Shown: piece after piece, positions 8,356-16,818 of the stretch
Layout: every line of letters begins with the position of its first letter
Numbering within the stretch: the stretch's first letter is position 1
NCBI RefSeq assembly: GCF_001561995.1
Contig: NZ_LLWC01000014.1
Span: 1 to 32,453, forward strand
DNA from: Polycladidibacter hongkongensis
GTDB lineage: Bacteria > Pseudomonadota > Alphaproteobacteria > Rhizobiales > Stappiaceae
Reading direction: 5' to 3'
Length of the DNA: 32,453 nucleotides
Translations under genes and position numbers: made by a program
The notes under the pieces: model-generated
What the model was told of the DNA's origin: nothing
The model's input: only the letters and a program-made list of their open reading frames with translations
Database searches by the model: none

Positions 8356-10395
8356 CTACTGCCCGCGCCGCGCCGCCCGTTCAGCCAAAGCTTTGGTCCG
8401 GCGTTCCGCCCGTCGCCCGGCTCTCGTTTGTAAGGGGGCTGAACTCGGCCTCGGCGGTTGCCGGGTCGGGTTTACAAGGTTCTCAATCTGGGGCGACGGC
8501 GGGGCCGCACCCAAGAGGTCATCAATATCGCTCTGAGCTCCCTCCGGCGGGGTAGATTGCTCTATCATCAGAGCCTCCCAGTCGCTGGCTGTCAGATTAC
8601 GAATTCCATCATGGATGGCCGCCCCGTTGGCGTAGTTCATCATGTCGAGCACCTCGTTGCGCTCGCGCAGCAACGTCCAGCGGTATTCAACACGCCCTGT
8701 TTTTTTGTTGCGCTCGCCCAGCCACGCCTCAGCGGTGAGCTGCTCGTAAAACTCGTCATCCAGCCCTGAGGGAAACGCGATCGACCCTGCCAAGCTCCAA
8801 TCCTCGTTCTCCCGCAAAGCGCGGTAAAGCGACAGCTTCATTTTCGAAACGGCGAGGGTAAACAGCCAGCCCTGCCAAGGCCGTCTTTTGCGCTTGCGGC
8901 CCCGATCCGTGTACTCGCTCCCCGAACCTGCAATAATCGGCACCTCGTGGCGGGTGGCTCCGTGCACCATAATCACCTCGGTTCTTCGGTGTCGCCGCTG
9001 GCGGATCCAGCCGAAAACGTCCTCCGTTGAATAGCCGCCATCAATGGCCAGTTTGCTCACCGGTAGGTCAACCCCGTGGGCGTTGCGCCACTTCCGGCGC
9101 TGCACGGCATCAAGCCCGTCGCGCGTCGTCGCCTCGCCGATGTGCCCCGCAATAGTGCCGTGATCAATGACAGCTCGGCGCTGATCGGGGCCATAGGCTA
9201 CGGCCAACCATTCCACGCGGTCCTGCTGGCAGTCGCAGCCCACATAAATCCGGTGGTATCCATCCGGTACAATCCCGCGCCGCACACCAATCTCGCCAGC
9301 CAGCTCCTGCAGTTTCTCCCAGTCAGGCGCCGTCCCCTCAACCTCCAGCGGTTCACCGATTACATCGTTCATAAACCGCTGCAATTTGTCGTTATCGCCC
9401 TGCGCCTCCAGATAATCCGTCTCGATCTGGGCAAAGCTCTGCAGCAGCGAATAGGCCGACCAGATTTTAAACGAACGGTGCTGTTTTGCCACCTTGGGAT
9501 TACGGGCAATCCAGCGGCCCTGCATCAACATCTGCGGTCGGTGCTGTTCCTCGATCAACCCGCCGCACTCGGGGCAGGAAAAACAACCGCATCCGGGGCG
9601 CTCCGGATCAATTTTCTCTTTGAAGTTTTCGAATTCCAGCGTGTGCTCATGGCCGCAGTGCGGGCACGGCACATGGTAGTCCTCCTGCGAGCCCGCTTTA
9701 AACGCATTTGTTATTCTGCAGCCGGGCCACAGCATCGGCGTGGACACCTTGAATATCTTGGCAAACGCAAACGCCTGCGCCCGCGATTGCGCTTGGCCCT
9801 CCGGATCGCCCGCGTCGTTGTTCACCCATTTGGCCAGATCATCGAGCACCATAAACGGGCGGCTCTCCATAGAAAGCGCGGCGGGGGAATTGGCTCCCGA
9901 TATCAATAGGCTGGCCAGCCCGTCGGTGCTGTCCTTGCGCAAAACCGTTTCAGTGTTCTCGCGCGAGTTTTTCGGAAACCGGCGCAAGAAGGCAGGCATG
10001 TCGGCCACAAACGGGTCGTATTTTGATTTCGACCAGCGCTTGGCATTATCCAGCGTTGGCGTGATGTACATAAAATCGCCGCCACGCTGCTCCAGCATTG
10101 AACAGGTATAAATCAGTGCCAAAATGGTACCGCCCAGCTGCGCCGATTTTTGGAAACTCACCGTTCGGCAGGGATCTTCTGGCGATAACGCTTTTAGGAT
10201 TTCGGTAAAAAAAGGAAAATTTGCAGGGTTGTAATAGCCGGGAAAATCCGATCGCTCAGGCCGGAAGTAAACATTTTTACGCGCCCACGCTTCATGGTCC
10301 ACCGGCGGCGGCGGCATCATCGCCTTGGCCGTTGCCCGTGCCAGATGGTGCGCGGGGTTGGCGCGGTGGATCATGTGCTGTACAGCGCTGTGCAT
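8356..10395 (-). CDS. terminase large subunit (GpA family)
   Basis: The 679-residue protein belongs to the GpA family. It has an adenine-binding segment DHEAWARKNVYF near residue 33, an altered Walker A QKSAQLGGT at 82-90, a Walker B with MVLDD at 182-186, and a zinc ribbon CPHC (244-247) plus CPEC (274-277). The nuclease part starts at YVGCDCQQDRVEW. It pumps and cuts DNA at the portal. The start at 10395 lies inside the small subunit gene (104-nt overlap). It leaves 33 residues before the DHEAWA motif, as in lambda gpA, though no strong ribosome site is visible there; the MM pair at 10320 is a possible alternative. Confidence 0.93.
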   Translation of the reverse strand: MHSAVQHMIHRANPAHHLARATAKAMMPPPPVDHEAWARKNVYFRPERSDFPGYYNPANFPFFTEILKALSPEDPCRTVSFQKSAQLGGTILALIYTCSMLEQRGGDFMYITPTLDNAKRWSKSKYDPFVADMPAFLRRFPKNSRENTETVLRKDSTDGLASLLISGANSPAALSMESRPFMVLDDLAKWVNNDAGDPEGQAQSRAQAFAFAKIFKVSTPMLWPGCRITNAFKAGSQEDYHVPCPHCGHEHTLEFENFKEKIDPERPGCGCFSCPECGGLIEEQHRPQMLMQGRWIARNPKVAKQHRSFKIWSAYSLLQSFAQIETDYLEAQGDNDKLQRFMNDVIGEPLEVEGTAPDWEKLQELAGEIGVRRGIVPDGYHRIYVGCDCQQDRVEWLAVAYGPDQRRAVIDHGTIAGHIGEATTRDGLDAVQRRKWRNAHGVDLPVSKLAIDGGYSTEDVFGWIRQRRHRRTEVIMVHGATRHEVPIIAGSGSEYTDRGRKRKRRPWQGWLFTLAVSKMKLSLYRALRENEDWSLAGSIAFPSGLDDEFYEQLTAEAWLGERNKKTGRVEYRWTLLRERNEVLDMMNYANGAAIHDGIRNLTASDWEALMIEQSTPPEGAQSDIDDLLGAAPPSPQIENLVNPTRQPPRPSSAPLQTRAGRRAERRTKALAERAARRGQ

Positions 10396-11107
10396 GGGTC
10401 AAGCTGGTCTCGTCCATAAGGGGCGGCGCGCCTTTGGCCTGCGCATTCAGCCGTTTTGCGGCCTCCACCCTTAGTTTTTTAAATTCACGGGTAAGCAAGT
10501 GTTCCAATTCGCGGGCATCCATGTTGCTCAGGTTCGGGGCCAGCAGGCTGGCAAGCTGGCGCACGCCGCCGTCATAGGCAGCAATTATTGCCCGTGTCAT
10601 CTCACCCATGGTTTTGATCGCGGCGCCCACCGGCATTAATTGCCCCTCGGCCAGCCGCTTGGCCTCTTCTGCCTGCGCGTTCTCGCGCTGGATTTTTTTG
10701 AGCTGTTCCGCCTTGATATCGCGGGCAAGCGCGGCAGCTTCTGCCTCATCGCGCTCTATCTGGGTGGTGGTCGTGGATACCGGTGCAGCTGGTGGTGCTG
10801 GCGAGTGTTCAGATGCAATCGCTGGCCCCGGGCTGGCAGGCAAATCTGTTTCGGGGCTTGGCTTTGCTGCTGCCGCATCGCTAAGACTACTCAGCCGCGT
10901 GCCAATCCCGTTGCCCATCATCTGGCCGCTATCAAGCCGCGCCTGCAATTGCCGCACGGCGATTGCAACATCAATCTGGGCGCTGCGCCCTTCCCCCACA
11001 ATAGCCTCGCCAGATATTTTCCCCTCGCTAATCCATTGGCTCACGCGCCCTGCGCTGACACCGGCAGCAATGGCAAACGCGCCTTTTTTCATGAGCTGCC
11101 GTGCCAT
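10292..11107 (-). CDS. terminase small subunit (Nu1-like)
   Basis: The start has a GAGGTGAG site just before ATG 11107. The first 60 residues, with MKKGAFAIAAGVSAGRVSQWISEGKI, form a winged helix-turn-helix as in lambda Nu1. Residues about 75-115 are a Pro/Ala/Ser-rich linker and 115-160 a charged coiled coil (IERDEAEAAALARDIKAEQ). The C-terminal third probably contacts the large subunit. It recognises the packaging site, expected just upstream (see the 11108-11325 gap). The gene overlaps the large subunit by 104 nt. Confidence 0.85.
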   Translation of the reverse strand: MARQLMKKGAFAIAAGVSAGRVSQWISEGKISGEAIVGEGRSAQIDVAIAVRQLQARLDSGQMMGNGIGTRLSSLSDAAAAKPSPETDLPASPGPAIASEHSPAPPAAPVSTTTTQIERDEAEAAALARDIKAEQLKKIQRENAQAEEAKRLAEGQLMPVGAAIKTMGEMTRAIIAAYDGGVRQLASLLAPNLSNMDARELEHLLTREFKKLRVEAAKRLNAQAKGAPPLMDETSLTHAQRCTAHDPPRQPRAPSGTGNGQGDDAAAAGGP

Positions 11108-11325
11108 TTCTCACCTCGTTCCCCCGCTCGAAAACCAAGACAATTCCATCAAAAATCCATGAAACCGGCTCAACTAAACACGCAAAAGACCCTGTTTAGG
11201 CTGCCAGTTTAGGCTAGAAACCGAGCCGACTTTAGCGCAGACCCCCGCGGTTGCATCCGCCCGCGGGGCGCGAAAAAACGCAGGGAGGACCCATGCACCC
11301 CGCACCCATTCACCGCCACTCTCGC
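11108..11325. other. non-coding gap upstream of small terminase; cos-site candidate
   Basis: This 218-bp stretch carries no convincing gene. It has a GC-rich palindrome (CCCCGCGG at 11243-11250 and CCGCGGGG at 11261-11268) about 140-160 bp upstream of the small-subunit start. Between the two lie three copies of GTTTAG, direct at 11194 and 11207 (as GTTTAGGCT) and inverted at 11174. In lambda the cohesive end site lies directly upstream of Nu1, with cosN followed by Nu1-binding repeats. The call is inference from layout. Confidence 0.45.
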
Positions 11326-11892
11326 TCAATGGCCGAACAGGTGTTGGTAGAGATCGAGAGCCGAGTTCTGCAACGACTTGCGAACGGTTTCCCCTGCCTC
11401 TTCAAGCGCATCGGAGTTGCCTCGCTCCACTTCACGGTTCGGGTTCCATCCCCACAGCTCGGCAATCTGCTCTTTGTGAGGCTTGGTTTCCATCGCTGTG
11501 CCGCGCAACCGCTTGAACACGCCGCGATGGCCGCTTGGCATGGTGGCAATAAACGTGCCGCGATGCATGCCCCAACTGGGGGAGAAAACGCCTGCACGTT
11601 TTTGCCTCGTTCCGCGCGCTGCAATCAGCGGGAACCATCCAGCCCTAAATATTATCTCCGAGGTTGCCGAGCCGCCATTGGCGCTCACCACCTCCAATTT
11701 CCTGCGGATCTTGGTTTTGGAATAACCCAGCGGCCTGCCGTCATTGGCCAGACTGTCCTCGTAGCTCAGCCGCCCAGCCTTGAGCGCCGCTCTGGACACC
11801 CGCGACAACTCCTTGGCGCTAAAATTATGCGCCGTCCCTTCCAGCAGAGCTGCGAACCCGTCCAGATCACCGGTGTCAATCTCGATCCGCAT
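11326..11892 (-). CDS. minor tail protein Z-like
   Basis: The ATG at 11892 with GTGGGGA upstream is preferred; an ATG at 11922 falls on a terminator T-run. The 188-residue product resembles lambda gpZ: TKIRRKL at residues 60-66, FPLIAARG near 87-94, then a basic MPSGHRGVFKRLRG stretch around 118-131, and EQIAELWG. gpZ is needed late in tail assembly to connect tail and head properly. Unusually it lies upstream of the terminase and the cos candidate, away from the rest of the tail genes. Confidence 0.7.
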   Translation of the reverse strand: MRIEIDTGDLDGFAALLEGTAHNFSAKELSRVSRAALKAGRLSYEDSLANDGRPLGYSKTKIRRKLEVVSANGGSATSEIIFRAGWFPLIAARGTRQKRAGVFSPSWGMHRGTFIATMPSGHRGVFKRLRGTAMETKPHKEQIAELWGWNPNREVERGNSDALEEAGETVRKSLQNSALDLYQHLFGH

Positions 11893-11923
11893 CAGATCCC
11901 CACGCCTACCCGCACCAGCCATG

Positions 11924-11960
11924 AAAAAACCGCCACGCGGCGAATTATCGCTGCGGGCGG
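11924..11960 (-). terminator. rho-independent terminator
   Basis: On the minus strand CCGCC (11960-11956) pairs with GGCGG (11934-11930), with an inner GCGA-TAAT-TCGC stem, followed by six T residues (11929-11924). It lies between the 228-aa gene and the gpZ-like gene, separating replication from late genes. Confidence 0.75.
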
Positions 11961-12015
11961 TCTTGTGTTCGCAAGCACCCTGTCAAAAACTGGGGCGCGG
12001 CACAACCCCCTTTTT

Positions 12016-12702
12016 TCAGGCGGCGGCCATCCTTGCCCGCAATAGCCCATGCAGCTGCGCCGGTTCTTCTCGCCACGGCAACAACTTATGCGCTGTGAGC
12101 GGGGGCAGATTGTTTTCCACCTGTTTTAATCCGGCGGCCCACAGCGCATAGGTTTCGCGCTCCAGCTCCACCAGTTCCTGTGGCAATTGGTAGATCACCA
12201 GCTCACAGGCCTGCCCCACCCGGCACGTGCCGCCATCCACGCCGCGCAGCATCGCCCCGCTTTTCACGCTCACGCGGCCATATTCGCTGGCATAGCTCAT
12301 CAGGGCCCGCCCGTTGCCACCGCGCTTGGCAATCAGCGCCTGATCAGCGCCCGAGGGTTTGGCAGGGCGTGTGCGCGAGCGGGCGTAGTGCACAATCAGC
12401 GCCGCGGCATCCAGCCCCTCCGGCCCGCAGGCGGCAAGCGCAGCCACCTCGTCCACCAGCGCCTGCGCATCGCGGTGCAGCGCGCCTGCCAGTTTGCAGC
12501 CGCCGCCATCCACGCGCACACCAAGCTCCGCCATGGCGCTGAACGACGCTGCACCGGAGCGGTAGCCCAACAGCGCCAGATCATCGCGGCCCGCATCGCA
12601 GATGCCCGCCAGTTGATCGGCATAGGCCCACTCGGCCAGATCGGCAATCCCGAGCCCTATCGCTTTTTGCTCCCCTGAATTCGCCATGCCTGCCATTGCC
12701 AT
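12016..12702 (-). CDS. hypothetical protein in late-regulator position
   Basis: The ATG at 12702 has GGAGG 8 nt upstream; a longer TTG frame to 12801 would place its start inside a repeat and has no site. The 228-residue product is Ala-rich and helical, with ALIVHYARSRTRP near the middle and CRVGQACELVIYQLPQELVELERETY toward the end. I recognise no family. It is the last gene before a strong terminator that stands ahead of packaging and structural genes, the place where lambdoid phages encode antiterminator Q. A regulatory role is possible but not shown. Confidence 0.65.
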   Translation of the reverse strand: MAMAGMANSGEQKAIGLGIADLAEWAYADQLAGICDAGRDDLALLGYRSGAASFSAMAELGVRVDGGGCKLAGALHRDAQALVDEVAALAACGPEGLDAAALIVHYARSRTRPAKPSGADQALIAKRGGNGRALMSYASEYGRVSVKSGAMLRGVDGGTCRVGQACELVIYQLPQELVELERETYALWAAGLKQVENNLPPLTAHKLLPWREEPAQLHGLLRARMAAA

Positions 12703-13099
12703 CACCTGTGCCTCCGCATTTGCCATCTGTCTTTGCCAATTGCCAGTCCGTTTTGCCCCGTTTTCCGTTTTTGCGAGGGTCGCGCGGGTTTTGCGAGGCA
12801 AAGTTTCAAACCCGCGCAGTCAAATTATTCAATTATTAAAGCCTGTTAGTTTCCTCTTTCGAGGGTTTCGAGTGTTTCGTGTCGCAACGTGCGCATGAAT
12901 AAAAATCCCAAAAACAAAAAACCGCCTATAGATCATCCCCGCAGCCCCATACGTGCGCGTGCGCGTAAACCCGCGCGACCCTCGCACGCGGCCCGCAAGG
13001 CCTTGCCAACAAACAGCAAAACACGCGCGAGCGTTTGCCGTTCCGCCTCGCAATACCCTCGTTACCCTCGCAGCGCGAGGCGCGCGCGGGTACACCTCC
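12703..13099. repeat. 397-bp repeat-rich intergenic region next to helicase (origin or operator candidate)
   Basis: No convincing gene lies here. The heptamer CGAGGGT occurs on the plus strand at 12774 and 12860 and on the minus strand at 12978, 13055 and 13064 (the last two as direct repeats 9 bp apart). A perfect 19-bp inverted repeat joins 12773-12791 and 12967-12985. An AT-rich stretch lies at about 12821-12840. The iteron-like repeats with an AT-rich segment next to a replicative helicase suggest an origin or regulatory site; this is inference. Confidence 0.45.
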
Positions 13100-14812
13100 C
13101 TAAATCGGCGGGTCAACATGTACCACCTCATCTGGTAAGTTAATGCGAACATTGATGTATTTGCGAATACGCCCGTTGATTTTCTCAATGCCTTTCTTGG
13201 GCAATTCGCGGCCAAACAGGGTGTTGGTAAACACTTTGACAGCGCTCACCTCGCACCAGCGCTTATAGGCGTTGTACATGGTCTGCGCGGTTACCTCGGC
13301 CACCGGCTGGCCCGCATCGTCGGGCGGCACGGCGATGAGACACTGATCGACAAATTGCTGGATCGGGTCCATCTCCGATCGGTAGCTATCCGTCATGCCC
13401 GCAACCGCCTCCGGCACCTGCAATCCCCCCTCCACATAGGCCGCCAGCCCCTCGATCATCCAGTTGAGAATACCGGCCCGCTCTGCGGCAAACTCCGCCA
13501 GCACCTGTTCCAGCGGTCGTCGTTCTGCCTCCGGTATTTTGACAGACCACGGCACAATCAGCAGCCGCCGCCAGATGCCGTGATCCGTGCCGGTAATGTA
13601 GGGTTTGTCATTCCCGCTCATCACCGCCTTGAAAATGGGCGTCATATCGAAAAAACCCTGATGCAACCGGCGCACCTGCATGGGCTCGCCGCCGGTCAGC
13701 GCCTTAATCAGTTCCTCTTTTACCGGCTCGCCGCGCGGCAATTCGGAAACCCGCACCAAGCGTTTGCCCACCAATGTGGCCAGATCCGGTGTGGCCTGGT
13801 CGCCGCGCCGCTGGCCGGATCCGGTGACACTCTCGGGGTTCAGCTGCCCGGCATAGCCGCCAAGCAAGGCGCAGATCGCCTCGATAAATGTGGATTTGCC
13901 ATTGGCCCCGTCGCCATAGAAAAACAGCAGCTTTTGCTCGGCGGTGGAGCCGGTCAGGCAATAGCCCATAAAGCGCTGCAAAAAACCCTGTATCTCTTCA
14001 TCTGGCTGAAAATAGTCTAAAAACGCCTGCCAGCGCGGGCAGGCAGCGCCCTTGTCATAGGCCACCTGCGCACACTTGGAAATGAGATCCGCCCGCGCAT
14101 GGTCCTTGGCATTGACGTTGACAACCTGCCCGCCCTCGCCATCGCCCTCAGGGTGCAGATGCAGCGTGGCGCTTTGCGTGTTTAGCACAAAGTCATCCGC
14201 ATCCATGTCATCAGGCCCATGGGTTTTGTGGGGCAGCGCCATCAGCAACATGGATTTGACCCGCGCCGCATTGCCGCTGGAGACAGAGAACGCCCGCTGC
14301 CGCGCCCGCCGCTTGTTCAGCGCCTCTCGCGCCGCCTCTGCGGCCTCCAGTATCTGCCGCTGCGCAGGAGTTGGCTTGCCATCACTCACCACCAGCGCCT
14401 CCCCTGCCTCGATCGCCCGCTGCTCATGCGGCGAATACTCTAAAAACGGGGCCTCCAGCCGGATGCGCTCGGCGGTTTCCTGCGCCAGCCGGGTCACCAC
14501 CTCCTCCCCGCCGGTCAGGTCCCAGTGGCTGCCGCACCAGCTGTAAAACCCGTGCTCGCGAATATGCAGGAATTCATCGCCAAAATGGGCGATCAGCCGC
14601 TGGCCGTTGCCGGTGTCGTTGTGGTCCAGCGCGCTGCAGGCCCGCAGCACCTGCTGGTCGAGCACATTGTCACCCTGTGCCCCGCCAGCTGCCCCGCCTG
14701 CTGCCTCATGCGGACCGCCGCGCCGGGCACCGCGCGCAGGGCCTGCCCCTGCCTGTGCTGCATTTGCCTCACGCGCGGCGGCCGCCAACGCTTTTTTGAC
14801 AGCTGCGCTCAT
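13100..14812 (-). CDS. SF3 helicase / D5-type primase C-terminal protein (P4 family)
   Basis: The 570-residue protein is a phage/plasmid P4-family primase-helicase. After a low-complexity Ala/Gly start (to about residue 48) comes a D5-N domain (GFYSWCGSHWDLT near 88-100), a Walker A GDGANGKST at 300-308, then SELPRGEPVKEELIKALTGG and KAVMSGNDKP, typical of superfamily 3. The end is a winged-helix part (MYNAYKRWCE). It unwinds phage DNA for replication. Its start overlaps the stop of the primase gene (ATGA at 14809-14812), so the two are coupled. Confidence 0.9.
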   Translation of the reverse strand: MSAAVKKALAAAAREANAAQAGAGPARGARRGGPHEAAGGAAGGAQGDNVLDQQVLRACSALDHNDTGNGQRLIAHFGDEFLHIREHGFYSWCGSHWDLTGGEEVVTRLAQETAERIRLEAPFLEYSPHEQRAIEAGEALVVSDGKPTPAQRQILEAAEAAREALNKRRARQRAFSVSSGNAARVKSMLLMALPHKTHGPDDMDADDFVLNTQSATLHLHPEGDGEGGQVVNVNAKDHARADLISKCAQVAYDKGAACPRWQAFLDYFQPDEEIQGFLQRFMGYCLTGSTAEQKLLFFYGDGANGKSTFIEAICALLGGYAGQLNPESVTGSGQRRGDQATPDLATLVGKRLVRVSELPRGEPVKEELIKALTGGEPMQVRRLHQGFFDMTPIFKAVMSGNDKPYITGTDHGIWRRLLIVPWSVKIPEAERRPLEQVLAEFAAERAGILNWMIEGLAAYVEGGLQVPEAVAGMTDSYRSEMDPIQQFVDQCLIAVPPDDAGQPVAEVTAQTMYNAYKRWCEVSAVKVFTNTLFGRELPKKGIEKINGRIRKYINVRINLPDEVVHVDPPI

Positions 14813-15981
14813 GCGGCTCTCCCTGTTTTTTCTTTAATAAACCAGTCCGCCAAATCCATGCCTGCTGGCGGCCACACGCTGCTGGCGGCAATGCCCGCTC
14901 TTGCTGCCCGCGCCTGCACCATGGCCAGCAGCGCCCGCAGCACATGCAGATCAGCTGTGTCGCTGTCGGCTAAATAAATCAATGTCTTGCAGCCCTTGGC
15001 CGGAGCCGCACAGGCCGAGGTATAATCGGGCACGCGCGCGGGTAGCAGCTTGCCGGGGCGGGCCGGATGGGGTTCGCGGGGCGCGGTGGCATCCGCCCTG
15101 CCGGTGAGATTGCCAAGCGTGCCTGCCACCCATGCAGGACACCCAGAGGCAATCGCCGCGCCGCAGGTCTCGATCCCCTCTCCCAGCGACATGGTGAGCG
15201 CAGGGGGCGACAGCCGGATGGCGCTGCCCATAAACGGCCCGCGGATCTTCTTGGCAGGCAACACGCTGCCATCCTGCGCCACAATCCGCGCCTTGCCTTT
15301 TTGCTGCGCAGGCCCTGTCAAATCCAGCCATGTCATATGCAGCGCGGCAAACCGGCCATCGCGCCGCTGAAACGCCGCCAACATGGCAGGGCCTTGATGG
15401 ATAATGCGCAGGGTGCCATCCGCGCCCGCATGCCAGAACGGCAACGCGGGGTGATAGCGCAGCACCTGTGTTTGCAGCGCGGCCCCGCCAAGCGCCCGCA
15501 CTTCGCGCAAATAGGTTTCCGCTGGCGAGCCGGTAAACGCCGCGCCCTGCTGCCAGATCGCTTGGGCCCGCGCCCGTTCCTTAGCCGCATCTCGTGCCGC
15601 TTGTTCGTCCTGCGCTTGCCTTTTTTGCCGCCAGCGTTCCTGCCGCGCCTGCTTTCTCTGCGCCTGTGCTGCCTTGTCCGCAGCGCTGCGCGGGGCTGCC
15701 GCCGCCTCGCCGCCCAGTGCCTCCACCGCTTGGGAGAAAGAAAGCCCATCGCGCAACATCACATAGTCAATGGCGCTGCCCGCCGCCCCGCAGGCGGTGG
15801 AGTGGCAGCGAAAGGTGTTCTTTACGGGGTCCACCTGCAACGAGGGGTTTTTATCGCCATGCAGCGGGCAACAGCCGGAATAAAGCCGCCCGGCACGGCG
15901 CAAACGGGTGTCCGCGCCAATCAGCGCCACCAGATCCGCCTCCCGCTTCACCCGTTCAATCTCAAAGGGCTCAAAGCGCAT
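14809..15981 (-). CDS. CHC2/Toprim DNA primase
   Basis: The 390-residue protein starts after a GGGAGGG site. The N-terminus holds a CHC2 zinc finger (C38-P-L-H41, C59, C64; the second pair is spaced CxxxxC, wider than usual). A charged Arg/Lys/Ala helical linker follows at about 85-140. The Toprim domain contains LGEGIE (catalytic Glu) and LADSD (metal-binding Asp pair). It makes RNA primers for phage replication with the neighbouring helicase. Cytoplasmic, no membrane segment. Confidence 0.88.
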   Translation of the reverse strand: MRFEPFEIERVKREADLVALIGADTRLRRAGRLYSGCCPLHGDKNPSLQVDPVKNTFRCHSTACGAAGSAIDYVMLRDGLSFSQAVEALGGEAAAAPRSAADKAAQAQRKQARQERWRQKRQAQDEQAARDAAKERARAQAIWQQGAAFTGSPAETYLREVRALGGAALQTQVLRYHPALPFWHAGADGTLRIIHQGPAMLAAFQRRDGRFAALHMTWLDLTGPAQQKGKARIVAQDGSVLPAKKIRGPFMGSAIRLSPPALTMSLGEGIETCGAAIASGCPAWVAGTLGNLTGRADATAPREPHPARPGKLLPARVPDYTSACAAPAKGCKTLIYLADSDTADLHVLRALLAMVQARAARAGIAASSVWPPAGMDLADWFIKEKTGRAA

Positions 15982-16093
15982 GGGCCGCCCTCCCTTGGAA
16001 AATCTCAGTTCCGAAATCTGTGGGGAGCATGAACCGTTTAAACAGTCCAGACTGCGGCCAGTCAGAATGTCGTTTTTTTACCGGAGGTTGAAA

Positions 16094-16750
16094 ATGTGCT
16101 CCAAGCCAGTCTGGAATTACTGCGTCTATGCCGCTGCTGGTGGTTTTATGGCGGTATTTGCTCTTGGCATTGTAGTACTTGCCAATACAACCCGTAACCA
16201 TGATTTTGTATTTGTTGACACTGGAAGTATTCGAGAATGGCTTGGCGCATTGAGCGGTTGGGCAGCAGCTATTGGTGCTATCAGTGCCGCGTGGTTTACA
16301 ATTAGACAGATGCGTAAGGATAGCACTCTTGCAAAAATTACGGATATAAATACTAGTATAAATTATTTTTATAAAATAAGACGAAATATAAGTGGCACAA
16401 TAATTAATAGTGCTTTTCATAAAAGTACTAATCTTACCCAAGATGACATAACTTCTTTCAAAGCAAATATCGAAAAGAACATTGACTATGTAAATTCCAT
16501 AGTTAATAATATTGAAATTATCGATATTACCACCAAACAATATATAGATAAAGTCATTGTACATGGTGAAATATGCGCGCGTATGAATTTCCATTTTGTA
16601 GGTGGAACCAACCAAGATTTTATTTATGAAATTCCCAAAAATAGACGCAATGATATTGCATATTACTTTAATTTGGCCAAAGATACCATGAATAGCATAG
16701 ACCAACAAATATCTATACTTGAAAAGAGAAAAGATTTTGCTTGTTCCTAG
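16094..16750 (+). CDS. AT-rich membrane protein, candidate lysogenic-conversion (moron) gene
   Basis: The start at 16094 has GGAGG 6 nt upstream; the longer frame to 15908 is antisense to the primase. The 218-residue product has two N-terminal membrane helices (about residues 11-30 and 42-66, the latter ending AAWFTIRQMRK), then a long Asn/Ile/Lys-rich cytosolic part predicted helical. Base composition is visibly more AT-rich than on either side, with many AT-rich codons. It points against the lytic transcript. I recognise no family; the layout fits superinfection exclusion or membrane-linked phage defence proteins, an inference only. Confidence 0.75.
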   Translation: MCSKPVWNYCVYAAAGGFMAVFALGIVVLANTTRNHDFVFVDTGSIREWLGALSGWAAAIGAISAAWFTIRQMRKDSTLAKITDINTSINYFYKIRRNISGTIINSAFHKSTNLTQDDITSFKANIEKNIDYVNSIVNNIEIIDITTKQYIDKVIVHGEICARMNFHFVGGTNQDFIYEIPKNRRNDIAYYFNLAKDTMNSIDQQISILEKRKDFACS

Positions 16751-16818
16751 ATGCTTTTTTGTGAATTGATGTCCTGTATTTTTAGTATCAGAAACTACTA
16801 TGTTACATAGCTCTCCCA

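Noticed and set aside
12889-13143. Plus-strand frames in the repeat-rich gap
   Set aside because: Arg/Pro-rich translation of repeats, no ribosome site.
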